Below are positions 9,126-17,566 of a DNA stretch of 64,000 nt, piece after piece. The first letter of the stretch is position 1, and every line of letters begins with the position of its first letter. This DNA is from Enterococcus pingfangensis. Its GTDB lineage: Bacteria; Bacillota; Bacilli; Lactobacillales; Enterococcaceae. Position numbers and translations under genes: made by a program. The stretch lies in the NCBI RefSeq assembly GCF_005405205.1, contig NZ_BJDP01000004.1, forward strand, positions 1 through 64,000, given 5' to 3'. The notes under the pieces are model-generated. The model made no database searches, was not told the origin of the DNA, and worked only from the letters and a program-made list of their open reading frames with translations.

Positions 9126-9692
9126 ATGGCAAAACGCGGAAAATTTTTAGCAGGCGCCTTGATTGGCGGCGCAGCAGCAGCGGCAGCAGCTCTACTATTA
9201 GCACCTAAATCAGGGAAAGAGTTGCGTGAAGACTTAGCGAAGAAAACAGATGATTGGTTAGATCTAGCTTCAGATTACACAGATGATTTTGTCACAAAGA
9301 CAAGTGAGATGGGATCAATCGTGAAGGAACGGGCTTCTGATTTAAGCGATCAAGCAAATGACTTGGCTTCGAATGTAAAAGGGAAAGTCGCCGATTCAAA
9401 GGATGAGATTGATGAGCTTACTTCGGACACGTTGGAAGATTTGAAACGTCAAAGTTCAGATTTATCTGATCGTTTCCGTAAAGCGGCAAGCGATGCGAAA
9501 GACGTTGCTGAAGATGCTTCAGAAGATATCGTGATCGATGTTAAAGAGACGAACGAAGGCGCAAAAGAAACAGTCTCTGAGGGTGCGGAAGCTTTAGCCG
9601 ATAAAACAAAAGAACTAAATGAAGAAAAACCAGATTTCGCTGAAGTTAAAGAAGAACTAAAAGAAGAAATTGAAAAAAATAATCCCGAATAG
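9126..9692 (+). CDS. YtxH-domain protein
   Basis: 188 residues. The N-terminus has the short glycine/alanine hydrophobic YtxH segment (about 9-27, LAGALIGGAAAAAAALLLAP) followed by KSGKELRED. The rest is a long, highly charged helical tail rich in Ser, Asp, Glu and Lys with repeated SDLSD-type steps, like late-embryogenesis-type coils. A stress or envelope role is inferred from Bacillus YtxGH. It is translationally close to the DUF948 gene and both end at one terminator. Confidence 0.85.
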   Translation: MAKRGKFLAGALIGGAAAAAAALLLAPKSGKELREDLAKKTDDWLDLASDYTDDFVTKTSEMGSIVKERASDLSDQANDLASNVKGKVADSKDEIDELTSDTLEDLKRQSSDLSDRFRKAASDAKDVAEDASEDIVIDVKETNEGAKETVSEGAEALADKTKELNEEKPDFAEVKEELKEEIEKNNPE

Positions 9693-9700
9693 CAAAAATG

Positions 9701-9725
9701 GCTCTCAGTATTGAGAGCTTTTTTT
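9701..9725 (+). terminator. Terminator after the ytxH-type gene
   Basis: Perfect stem GCTCTCA/TGAGAGC (9701-9707 with 9712-9718) followed by seven T residues. Confidence 0.92.
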
Positions 9726-9946
9726 GTGGAGAATTCAAGAATAATTGAGTCAGCGCGCGCGAAGAATTTAGCGACAAGCAGCAGCCAGATCGTATCCATA
9801 CCGTCATTTTCTAAATAGGAGTGTGAGCGAAAGATACGCGAAGTCTGTACAGCTGATTTTATAACTAATCAACGTTTGACAAGACATAGTACAGCCAGAG
9901 CAGTTGACTTTAGAGACAGCAATCGCAGAGAAAAGCAAGAATTTAC

Positions 9947-10017
9947 ATAAAACGCTTACATAAAATTAAGAAAAAAAGTGTAAAACGGTTGCAATCAATG
10001 AAACAACGTGCTATTAT
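9947..10017 (+). promoter_or_regulatory. ccpA promoter with cre-like sites
   Basis: TTGCAA (9989-9994) and TATTAT (10012-10017) are 17 bases apart, about 52 bases before ccpA. ATAAAACGCTTACA at 9947-9960 matches 12 of 14 positions of the catabolite-response element consensus. A weaker one, AAAACGGTTGCA, overlaps the -35. This suggests CcpA control of its own gene. Nothing else is seen in the 9726-9946 part of the gap except a short GCGCGCGCG tract near 9754. Confidence 0.6.
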
Positions 10018-10069
10018 CTTTTAGAAATGTAAATGACATTTTCTGAAAACATGATAAAAGGAGCATACC

Positions 10070-11074
10070 ATGGAAAAGCAAACAATTACGATTTATGATG
10101 TTGCCCGCGAAGCAAATGTTTCAATGGCGACCGTTTCTCGTGTAGTCAACGGCAATCCCAATGTAAAACCAACAACACGTAAAAAGGTGTTAGAAGTTAT
10201 TGAACGTCTAGATTATCGTCCAAATGCTGTTGCACGCGGATTAGCGAGTAAGAAAACAACGACTGTCGGTGTAATCATTCCCGATGTCAGCAATATGTTC
10301 TTCGCATCATTAGCTCGCGGGATCGATGATATTGCGACGATGTACAAATATAATATTATTTTAGCCAACTCTGACGGCGAAGCACAAAAAGAAGTCAACG
10401 TGTTAAACAACCTATTAGCAAAACAAGTAGACGGTGTTATTTTCATGGGACATCGCATCACGGATGAAATCCGTGCTGAATTTTCTCGTTCAAAAACACC
10501 AATCGTTTTAGCTGGTTCAATCGATCCAGACGAACAAGTCGGCAGTGTCAATATCGATTATACAGCTGCAACGAAAGAATCAATTGACTTACTAGCCAAA
10601 CACGGCAATAAGAAAATTGCTTTCATCAGCGGTGCGTTGATTGATCCAATTAATGGACATGCCCGCATGGATGGCTATAAAGCATCATTAGCTGAACATG
10701 GTTTGGAATACAGTGAAGGTTTGATCTTTGAAGCACCATATAATTTCAAAGAAGGAATCGCTTTGACTGATCGTATTTTAAACAGCGGAGCAACTGCGGC
10801 TTATGTTACGGATGACGCATTAGCAATCGGTTTATTAGATGGTTTGATCGACAAAGGCGTAAAAGTTCCTGAAGAATTTGAAATCATCACAAGCAATGAT
10901 TCATTGCTGACAGAAGTAGCTCGTCCGCGCTTGAGCAGTGTGACTCAGCCATTGTATGATATCGGTGCTGTAGCAATGCGCTTGTTGACAAAAATGATGA
11001 ACAAAGAAGAAATCGAACAAAAAACGATCGAATTACCACACGGTGTTTTCGAAAAAGGTTCAACTAGACAATAA
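10070..11074 (+). CDS. ccpA: Catabolite control protein A
   Basis: LacI/GalR-family master regulator of carbon catabolite control that binds cre sites together with HPr-Ser46-P. The 334 residues have the helix-turn-helix TIYDVAREANVSMATVSRVV at about 5-24, the hinge helix RPNAVARGLA near 47-56, and two effector lobes. HPr kinase is encoded 5 kb upstream, completing the circuit. AAAGGAG precedes the ATG. It stands alone between terminators; the pepQ gene often found beside ccpA in lactic acid bacteria is absent here. Confidence 0.96.
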   Translation: MEKQTITIYDVAREANVSMATVSRVVNGNPNVKPTTRKKVLEVIERLDYRPNAVARGLASKKTTTVGVIIPDVSNMFFASLARGIDDIATMYKYNIILANSDGEAQKEVNVLNNLLAKQVDGVIFMGHRITDEIRAEFSRSKTPIVLAGSIDPDEQVGSVNIDYTAATKESIDLLAKHGNKKIAFISGALIDPINGHARMDGYKASLAEHGLEYSEGLIFEAPYNFKEGIALTDRILNSGATAAYVTDDALAIGLLDGLIDKGVKVPEEFEIITSNDSLLTEVARPRLSSVTQPLYDIGAVAMRLLTKMMNKEEIEQKTIELPHGVFEKGSTRQ

Positions 11075-11155
11075 TTAAACGAGTATGACAAGAAGAATCC
11101 TGTTTTAAAATAGAGCAGTCTATTTTACAGAAAAAACTTCACTGTTCATATTTAA

Positions 11156-11192
11156 GAGGCTGCGGCAATGGATGCTGCAGCCTCCTTTTTTA
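11156..11192 (+). terminator. Terminator after ccpA
   Basis: Stem GAGGCTGC/GCAGCCTC (11156-11163 with 11177-11184), then a T-run. Confidence 0.9.
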
Positions 11193-11218
11193 GTAAAAAA
11201 ACTGTTGAATAGGAGAGC

Positions 11219-11941
11219 TTACATCGTTGATGGATGTCGCCGCGCAAAATCAAAGAAGCGGAATTTATCGACTTGATGACGGCTCTCAGTATATTGAAAT
11301 TGATGCGCATCGCTAGTAAAAACCCGACTTTTCACCGATACGATATTGATATCGTGTTGATTGAGATCAAGCAACTCACGATCTTCATCAGTCAATGCGT
11401 CGATCGTGATCTCTTTTTCAGCAAAAGAAATATTGATCCCTAATTGATTCTCAAAATATCGATAAATAGAATCCTTCGCAATTTCCGTATCTAGCTCCGG
11501 TACGATCTCAATCGACAACAGATCTTTATCGAGGATCACTTTTTTTTTATCGATCGTGCGAGTGCGGATCAGCTCCCAACAAATAGCCCCCACTTCAAAG
11601 CCGGTAATGTGCGCGGTTTCTTGATTGATCGTGATTTTTCTAAGACTGACCACCGCGGTGCTGCTTTCATAGCCGTAAGAATTTTGTAATTCTTTATAAC
11701 TAGTCAGACCAGAAACAGGAAAACGCAGTTGTTCTCGTTTCAAAACGAGTGAACCTTTGCCTTGAATTTTTTGGATATAGCCATTAGCCATTAAAAGTGC
11801 GAGGGCTTTTCGAATAGTATCGCGGGAAACGTGGTAAGTTTGCCGAAGTGTATTTTCACTAGGCAGGTACGTGCCTGCCTCATAAATATCTTTTAAAATC
11901 CCCCGTTCGATTGCTTGATAAATTACTTCATAATTTTTCAT
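11219..11941 (-). CDS. treR: Trehalose operon repressor TreR (GntR family)
   Basis: GntR/HutC regulator that normally represses the trehalose genes and is released by trehalose 6-phosphate. The 240 residues begin with a winged-helix domain (about 3-68, with YLPSENTLRQTYHVSRDTIRKA) followed by a UTRA ligand domain (about 85-235). The ATG at 11941 has AGGAT upstream; an in-frame TTG at 11944 is next to it. It is divergent from treP-treC, and the gap holds palindromes suited to its binding. Confidence 0.9.
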   Translation of the reverse strand: MKNYEVIYQAIERGILKDIYEAGTYLPSENTLRQTYHVSRDTIRKALALLMANGYIQKIQGKGSLVLKREQLRFPVSGLTSYKELQNSYGYESSTAVVSLRKITINQETAHITGFEVGAICWELIRTRTIDKKKVILDKDLLSIEIVPELDTEIAKDSIYRYFENQLGINISFAEKEITIDALTDEDRELLDLNQHDINIVSVKSRVFTSDAHQFQYTESRHQVDKFRFFDFARRHPSTM

Positions 11942-12072
11942 CAAATCATCCTAACTTGTCCGTATATGTTTTATCATTATACAAATAAAGAAATAGAAAG
12001 TAAAACGCTTTCTATGGAGCTTCTAAAATTAAAATGAGAAAATTTTTATTTTAGCTAGAACTTGTTGGTTTA

Positions 12073-12092
12073 ACTACCAACCTGTTGGTAGT
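12073..12092. promoter_or_regulatory. Perfect inverted repeat in the treR-treP gap, candidate operator
   Basis: ACTACCAA-cctg-TTGGTAGT is a perfect 8+4+8 palindrome midway between the divergent treR and treP genes. No terminator T-run follows it. It is the strongest operator candidate for TreR by position, but it does not resemble the TTGTATATACAA-type TreR box known from Bacillus, so the binding protein is uncertain. Confidence 0.5.
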
Positions 12093-12174
12093 TGTCAGAC
12101 TAAAAAGAGGAAGATAAAAATCGTTATCTTTCATTTAGATTAAAAATATCTAATGTAACGGTTTTTACCATACA

Positions 12175-12189
12175 TGTAAGCGGTTTACA
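12175..12189 (+). promoter_or_regulatory. cre-like site before treP
   Basis: TGTAAGCGGTTTACA is a dyad (TGTAA/TTACA) close to the catabolite-response consensus. It lies 77 bases before the treP ATG, probably near or just downstream of the promoter, where CcpA would repress. A weaker AGAAAG/CTTTCT dyad with an AACGCTTT core lies near treR at about 11996-12014. Confidence 0.6.
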
Positions 12190-12265
12190 AAAGGGGTTGG
12201 ACCAGATATAGTCAAAGTATCAACTGAACTTATCCATACAAGTTAAATTGATCGGAGGAGAAAAA

Positions 12266-14206
12266 ATGGAAAAATACGAAAAGGATACGAAAGACTTATT
12301 GGAGGCCATTGGTGGTTCCCAAAATATCTCGGCAGTGACCCATTGTGCCACGCGGATGCGTTTTGTTTTAAATGATCCAAAAAAAGCGAATGAAGAAAAA
12401 ATCGAAGACATTCCCAGCGTGAAAGGGATGTTTACCAATGCAGGACAGTTCCAAGTAATCATCGGAAATGATGTCGCTGTTTTTTACAACGAATTCGTCA
12501 AGACTTCCGGCGTGACAGGTGTCTCAAAAGAAGCGGCAAAATCAGCTGCGAAACAAAATCAAAATCCAGTCCAACGCGCCATCACTGTTTTAGCAGAAAT
12601 TTTTACCCCATTATTACCAGCAATTATTGTCGGCGGTTTGATTTTAGGATTTCGCAATATTTTAGAAGCTGTTCCAATGGGGTGGCTGGATGGTCAAACG
12701 ATCGTTGAAGCTTCAACTTTTTGGAGCGGGATCAATGGATTCTTATGGCTGCCAGGTGAAGCGATTTTCCACTTCTTACCAGTGGGGATCACGTGGAGTA
12801 TCGCTCGTAAAATGGGTGCTACAGAAATTTTAGGAATCGTTCTTGGGATCACGTTAGTTTCGCCGCAATTGTTAAATGCGTATGCGGTAAACGGAACGAC
12901 TGCTGCAGAGATCGCTAAAAATTGGACTTGGGATTTTGGCTTCTTTACCGTTGATAAGATCGGTTATCAAGCACAAGTTATTCCAGCAATGTTAGCCGGT
13001 TTTCTACTAGTATATTTAGAACGTTTCTTCCGTAAACATATTCCAGAAGCAATCTCGATGATTTTTGTCCCGTTCTTTTCATTGATTCCAACAATTTTAG
13101 CAGCTCACCTTGTTTTAGGACCGATTGGTTGGAAAATCGGTACAGCGATCTCAGCTGTAGTGAATGCTGGTTTGACTTCTAGTTTCAGCTGGTTATTCGG
13201 TGGAATCTTCGGAGCGCTGTATTCACCGCTCGTTATCACAGGGTTGCATCATACAACTTTAGCAATCGATTCACAGTTGATCGCAGACTTTGGTTCAACT
13301 AATTTATGGCCAATGATCTGTTTGTCGAATATCGCGCAAGGTGCGTCTGTTTTAGCAGTTGTTTTCGCTCATCGCGGCAATAAAAAAGAAGAACAAGTTT
13401 CGATCCCATCTGTAATTTCTGCTTGGTTAGGAGTTACAGAACCGGCGATGTTCGGGATCAATCTGAAATATACGTATCCATTCATCGCTGCTATGATCGG
13501 CAGCGGGATTGCAGGACTGTTTGTTACTTTATTTAAAGTTCGTGCATTGTCGATTGGTGTTGGCGGACTGCCAGGAATTTTGGCGATTCGTCCGCAAGAC
13601 TATTTAATCTTTGCGATAGGGATGGTTATTGCGATTGCTGTGCCGTTTATTTTAACATTGACCTTCCGGCGGATTGGTTTATTCAATAAAGTTGACCGCT
13701 CAGAAGATGTCCCAACTTTAGACAATGAAACAGTTCAAACAGCTGGAGCAACGGTTGAATTATTTGCGCCTATTACTGGCAGATTACATCCGTTAAGCAG
13801 TGCGAAAGATCCAGTTTTTGCAGAAGGCATGATGGGACAAGGCGTTGTGATCGATCCGAGTGAAGGAAAATTATATGCACCATTCGATGGTCAAATCAGT
13901 TTATTGTTTCCAACAAAACACGCGATCGGGTTAGTCAGCACGGAAGGCACAGAAGTATTGATCCATATTGGAATCGATACGGTTCAATTGGATGGAAAAT
14001 ATTTTACGAGCCATGTGGCACAAGGCGATAGTGTGAAAAAAGGCCAATTGTTGATGGAATTTGATATAGCGGCAATCAAAGCGGCAGGCTATGAAGTACA
14101 GACCCCAATCATTGTGACGAATTCGACTGAGTTTCAAGTGGATTCTCTAATTGAAGATGCGGCGGTCACCACTACTGAAAAAGTCTTACTAGCGACAAAA
14201 TTATAG
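12266..14206 (+). CDS. treP: PTS trehalose permease, EIIBCA-type
   Basis: Phosphotransferase permease that imports trehalose as trehalose 6-phosphate. The 646 residues hold an EIIB domain (about 1-80, phosphorylated Cys in the THCATRMRF motif), a membrane EIIC domain of about ten helices (about 105-465) and a fused EIIA domain of the glucose type (about 490-640, with HIGIDTVQL carrying the active-site His). GGAGGAG places the ATG at 12266; the in-frame TTG at 12248 precedes the Shine-Dalgarno site. It is followed 15 bases later by the phosphotrehalase gene. Confidence 0.93.
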   Translation: MEKYEKDTKDLLEAIGGSQNISAVTHCATRMRFVLNDPKKANEEKIEDIPSVKGMFTNAGQFQVIIGNDVAVFYNEFVKTSGVTGVSKEAAKSAAKQNQNPVQRAITVLAEIFTPLLPAIIVGGLILGFRNILEAVPMGWLDGQTIVEASTFWSGINGFLWLPGEAIFHFLPVGITWSIARKMGATEILGIVLGITLVSPQLLNAYAVNGTTAAEIAKNWTWDFGFFTVDKIGYQAQVIPAMLAGFLLVYLERFFRKHIPEAISMIFVPFFSLIPTILAAHLVLGPIGWKIGTAISAVVNAGLTSSFSWLFGGIFGALYSPLVITGLHHTTLAIDSQLIADFGSTNLWPMICLSNIAQGASVLAVVFAHRGNKKEEQVSIPSVISAWLGVTEPAMFGINLKYTYPFIAAMIGSGIAGLFVTLFKVRALSIGVGGLPGILAIRPQDYLIFAIGMVIAIAVPFILTLTFRRIGLFNKVDRSEDVPTLDNETVQTAGATVELFAPITGRLHPLSSAKDPVFAEGMMGQGVVIDPSEGKLYAPFDGQISLLFPTKHAIGLVSTEGTEVLIHIGIDTVQLDGKYFTSHVAQGDSVKKGQLLMEFDIAAIKAAGYEVQTPIIVTNSTEFQVDSLIEDAAVTTTEKVLLATKL

Positions 14207-14221
14207 ATATTGGAGGACAAA

Positions 14222-15844
14222 ATGAGTTTTAAAGAGAAAGTAATTTACCAGATCTATCCAAAATCATTTTTAGATACGAATCAAGACGGTGTAGGCGATC
14301 TGCCTGGGATCAAACAAAAAATTCCTTACTTAAAACAGTTGGGTGTTGATATGGTTTGGTTAAGTCCAATCTATAGTAGTCCGCAAAAAGACAATGGCTA
14401 TGATGTAGCCGATTATGTCGCCATCAATCCTACGTTTGGGACGATGAAAGATTTTGATGATTTGATGGCTGCGGCAAATGAACATGGCATCGAAATCATG
14501 CTGGATATGGTCTTTAATCACGTATCTACAGAACATGAATGGTTTCAAAAAGCATTAGCCGGCGAAAAAAAATATCAAGATTATTTTATCTTACGTGATG
14601 AGCCGACGGATTGGGTCTCAAAATTCGGCGGCAATGCTTGGGCGCCGTTTGGCGAGACCGGTCGTTATTATTTGCATCTCTTTGATAAAACACAAGCCGA
14701 CTTGAATTGGCGCAATCCAGAAGTTCGTAACGAATTATTTAAGGTCTTGCATTTTTGGATGGATAAAGGTGTCAAAGGATTCCGTTTTGATGTGATCAAT
14801 CTGATTGGTAAAAATGAAGTGTTGAAAGACTGTGCTGAAAATGACGGCAAACCGGCTTATACGGATCGTCCCATCACGCATGAATTTCTTCAAATGATGA
14901 ATCAAGCAACTTTTGGTCAAGCAGACGAAATGATCACAGTCGGTGAGATGAGTTTCACTACAGTAAAAGAATGTATTTTGTATACAAAACCTGAGCGTGA
15001 AGAATTAAATATGACCTTCAATTTCCATCATTTGAAAGTAGATTATAAAGATGGAAAAAAATGGACGCAGATGCCGTTTGATTTTGCCAAACTAAAAGAA
15101 TTGTTTCATACTTGGGGAACGCAGATGAGTGAAGAAAGCGGCTGGAACGCTCTTTTCTGGAATAACCATGATCAGCCGCGGGCATTGAATCGATTCATCG
15201 ATGTGGATAACTATCGTATCGCTGGGGCTAAAATGTTGGCCAGTGCGATTCATTTAAATCGCGGTACACCGTATATCTACATGGGAGAAGAAATCGGGAT
15301 GCTCGATCCAGATTATGATTCGATGGAACAATATGTCGATGTAGAAAGTCTAAATGCTTATCAAGAGCTGTTAGACACTGGAAAGACAGAACAAGCGGCC
15401 TTTGAGATCGTCAAAGCGAAATCACGTGATAATTCCCGTACCCCTATGCAATGGGATAACGAAAAGTACAGCGGTTTTTCACAAGTCGCTCCGTGGCTAA
15501 CAATTGGAAGCTCCGCGGATGAGATCAATGTAGCCAAAGAATTGCAAGAAGGTTCTATTTTTAAATATTATCAACAGCTGATTAAATTACGGAAGGAATA
15601 TCCTGTGATCTCAGCAGGCAGCTATGAAGCCTTTTTGCCTGAACATCCGCAGATCTATGGTTATATCAGACGTTTAGCAGAGCATTCGCTCTTAGTGATC
15701 AACAACTTCTTTGCAGAAGAGACGACGATCGAATTGCCAGAAGAATTTTTAACCGGAAAAGTTTTAATCGATAATTATGCTACTGAAAACATTACGAGAG
15801 AAATCACGTTAAAACCGTATCAAACCATGGCGATCTATTATTAG
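14222..15844 (+). CDS. treC: Alpha,alpha-phosphotrehalase
   Basis: GH13 enzyme that splits trehalose 6-phosphate into glucose and glucose 6-phosphate. The 540 residues show GH13 conserved regions: MLDMVFNHVS near 97, GFRFDVIN (nucleophile Asp) near 195, a GEM acid/base region (TVGEMSFT), and FWNNHDQPRA near 310. TTGGAGGAC lies before the ATG at 14222. Substrate is assigned from family similarity and from the tre cluster. It shares its terminator with the convergent queT. Confidence 0.93.
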   Translation: MSFKEKVIYQIYPKSFLDTNQDGVGDLPGIKQKIPYLKQLGVDMVWLSPIYSSPQKDNGYDVADYVAINPTFGTMKDFDDLMAAANEHGIEIMLDMVFNHVSTEHEWFQKALAGEKKYQDYFILRDEPTDWVSKFGGNAWAPFGETGRYYLHLFDKTQADLNWRNPEVRNELFKVLHFWMDKGVKGFRFDVINLIGKNEVLKDCAENDGKPAYTDRPITHEFLQMMNQATFGQADEMITVGEMSFTTVKECILYTKPEREELNMTFNFHHLKVDYKDGKKWTQMPFDFAKLKELFHTWGTQMSEESGWNALFWNNHDQPRALNRFIDVDNYRIAGAKMLASAIHLNRGTPYIYMGEEIGMLDPDYDSMEQYVDVESLNAYQELLDTGKTEQAAFEIVKAKSRDNSRTPMQWDNEKYSGFSQVAPWLTIGSSADEINVAKELQEGSIFKYYQQLIKLRKEYPVISAGSYEAFLPEHPQIYGYIRRLAEHSLLVINNFFAEETTIELPEEFLTGKVLIDNYATENITREITLKPYQTMAIYY

Positions 15845-15920
15845 AATCGTTACTACGGAAAATGAGCAAAACTATTTTTTACGCTCGTTTCATTTACGCA
15901 GCTGTAAAAGTAAATACTAA

Positions 15921-15962
15921 AAAGGGTTCCGAAGAAATAAACCTATTTCTTCGGAACCCTTT
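15921..15962. terminator. Bidirectional terminator between treC and queT
   Basis: Long perfect stem: bases 15921-15939 pair with 15944-15962, with A residues on the left and T residues on the right, so it can serve both convergent genes. Confidence 0.95.
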
Positions 15963-15973
15963 AATAATAATGA

Positions 15974-16477
15974 CTATTTTGTCAGATCGATTCGTTTATT
16001 GACTAAATAGATCAAGCAGCCGCCTAATCCCATAGAAAGCAATTCGCCTAAGCCGATAATCAGCCAGTTAAAGAAAAACGGTGCTTGATAGAAAAAGCTT
16101 AACTGTCCTGCGACTGTAAACATTGAAAAGGCAAAAATCAAAGCGGTTATGATCATTTTCTTTTTAAGACTCGTAATATTTTTAGTTACTGCTCGACAAA
16201 TCAGTAAAACAATCAAAGTAGAGATACTGCCTAATAAAACATCGACAATTCCTAGCGGAGAGGCTAGATTGGCGATCGCCACCCCTAAAGTCACTGCGAT
16301 AGTGTAGCGTTTGTTGAAAAGCGGCAAGTAATTGAACATTTCGGCTAACCGGAATTGAATCGCCCCAAAACTTATCACGGATAAAACAATCGTGACAGCG
16401 ACGTATAGTCCCGTCACAACGGCCATTTTAGCCGTGTCAGTGGTTGTCCAGCGAGCTGAACTTTTTTCAAGATGCAT
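15974..16477 (-). CDS. queT: Queuosine precursor ECF transporter substrate-binding protein QueT
   Basis: S component of an energy-coupling-factor importer for a queuine precursor (preQ1 or preQ0), used in tRNA modification. The 167 residues contain five or six membrane helices and the QueT-type stretch ISFGAIQFRLAEMFNYLPLF (about 41-60). AAAGGAG nine bases before the ATG is also part of the structured leader described separately, which supports regulation by preQ1. No que biosynthesis gene is next to it. The ECF energising module must be encoded elsewhere. Confidence 0.9.
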   Translation of the reverse strand: MHLEKSSARWTTTDTAKMAVVTGLYVAVTIVLSVISFGAIQFRLAEMFNYLPLFNKRYTIAVTLGVAIANLASPLGIVDVLLGSISTLIVLLICRAVTKNITSLKKKMIITALIFAFSMFTVAGQLSFFYQAPFFFNWLIIGLGELLSMGLGGCLIYLVNKRIDLTK

Positions 16478-16484
16478 TTTATCA

Positions 16485-16560
16485 TTCTCCTTTACAAGAC
16501 AAAGTCTCGTTGATAACTGCGGCCAAAGGATCGAAGTGTCGCAGTGCGAATTTCTCGCTA
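16485..16560 (-). promoter_or_regulatory. preQ1-II-like riboswitch in the queT leader
   Basis: The minus-strand leader folds into a short hairpin GCGA/UCGC (16555-16558 with 16546-16549), then a stem ACUGCG/CGCAGU (16540-16545 with 16516-16521) whose 18-base loop contains CCUUU, then a hairpin CGAGAC/GUCUUG, then AAAGGAG (16487-16493). CCUUU can pair with AAAGG of the Shine-Dalgarno site, giving the H-type pseudoknot with an embedded hairpin typical of preQ1-II RNAs. The downstream queT gene agrees. Structure seen by eye only. Confidence 0.65.
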
Positions 16561-16566
16561 GTACTT

Positions 16567-16594
16567 ATCTTAGAGGATTTCAAAAAAATTGCAA
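16567..16594 (-). promoter_or_regulatory. queT promoter
   Basis: On the minus strand TTGCAA (16594-16589) and TAAGAT (16572-16567) are 16 bases apart. They lie right after the stop codon of the upstream dehydrogenase gene and just before the structured leader. Confidence 0.6.
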
Positions 16595-16595
16595 G

Positions 16596-17348
16596 CTATT
16601 TTAAAAGCCAACCGCCATCAATCGGCAAAATATTTCCTTGCATATAGCGTGCTTCCTCACTTGCTAAAAACAATGTGGCATAAGCAACCTCTTCCGGAGC
16701 CGCCCAACGTTTAACTGGAGTTTCATCCGCGACCCATTGTGCCATCTGACCGTCACCGGCAAAGTCAGCTTGATTCATCGGCGTCTTGATCGCGCCTGGT
16801 GCCAGAGCATTGACATGAAGTCCTTTATCCGCGTAGTCCAGTGCCAACTGTTTAGTAAAACCAACGATAGCATGTTTGCTGGCAGTATAAGCGATCCCGC
16901 CACCGCCAGCGACGAGTCCAGCAATTGAAGCCATGTTGATGACCGTTCCTTGATTTTCCAATAATTCCTGCAAAAGTAATTTGGTCAGCGTGAACATACT
17001 TTTTACATTCGTATCTAAAATGCGCGTCCATAAAGTGTCGTCTGTCTCAGCCAACGGCAAATAATCATCCAGCACACCAGCAGTATTCAGTAAAATATCG
17101 ACTGTACCGAACACGGTATGACAGTGTTGGAGTGCTGTTTGCAGATCAGTTTTTTCACGCACATCACCAAGAGAAAAAGCAAAGCGTTCCGGAAACGTCT
17201 GCTGAAATTTTTGCAGCGATAATTCTTGTTGATCAAAGGCAAAGACTTGTGCGCCAGCATTCAACAATGCCTGTGCTTGAGCCGCCCCGATTCCTGAAGC
17301 CGCACCAGTGACAAAAACTGTTTTATTTGTGAAATCAAAGGTCATCAT
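16596..17348 (-). CDS. Short-chain dehydrogenase/reductase (FabG-like)
   Basis: Classical SDR of 250 residues. The Rossmann motif VTGAASGIGAAQA lies near 14, an NTAG stretch (LLNTAGV) near 87, and the catalytic Ser-Tyr-Lys set in MASIAG and YTASKHA (about 140 and 157). The C-terminus keeps the LFLASEEARYMQGNILPIDGG pattern of 3-oxoacyl-ACP reductase-like enzymes. The substrate cannot be told from sequence; it is not in a fatty-acid cluster. The ATG at 17348 overlaps the TGA of the DUF2829 gene (ATGA), so the two are translationally coupled. An upstream in-frame TTG at 17363 is unlikely. Confidence 0.88.
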   Translation of the reverse strand: MMTFDFTNKTVFVTGAASGIGAAQAQALLNAGAQVFAFDQQELSLQKFQQTFPERFAFSLGDVREKTDLQTALQHCHTVFGTVDILLNTAGVLDDYLPLAETDDTLWTRILDTNVKSMFTLTKLLLQELLENQGTVINMASIAGLVAGGGGIAYTASKHAIVGFTKQLALDYADKGLHVNALAPGAIKTPMNQADFAGDGQMAQWVADETPVKRWAAPEEVAYATLFLASEEARYMQGNILPIDGGWLLK

Positions 17349-17566
17349 TTGACGATTTTCCAATCGTCCGCCAAAATATCACAAACCGTCGGAGCAAAGC
17401 TGGAGAAGCCTTCATCGGCTGTTTTGATCAAAAAATAAGGTGTGACAGGCGAGCCGTCAAATTGTTGATTTTCAACGAGTGTGACATATAACTCAAAACC
17501 GCCCCAGCCTTCACGGATAATTTTTGCGCCTTTTTTCAGTTCTGGTAAAATTTCTTCAAATGTCAT
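17345..17566 (-). CDS. DUF2829 (Tad2-fold) small protein
   Basis: 73 residues spanning one DUF2829 domain: MTFEEILPELKKGAKIIREGW at the start, a central beta region, and the closing pattern CDILADDWKIVK. This family includes the phage protein Tad2, which sequesters a cyclic-ADP-ribose-type signal of Thoeris defence, but also many chromosomal members of unknown function. AAGGAG precedes the ATG. It is the first gene of a two-gene unit with the SDR. No Thoeris gene is in the window. I do not assign a function. Confidence 0.8.
   Translation of the reverse strand: MTFEEILPELKKGAKIIREGWGGFELYVTLVENQQFDGSPVTPYFLIKTADEGFSSFAPTVCDILADDWKIVK

Noticed and set aside
9449-9799. 116-codon ORF on the minus strand opposite the ytxH-type gene
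   Set aside because: It is a mirror of a Ser/Asp/Glu-rich coding frame, covers a terminator and has no ribosome-binding site.
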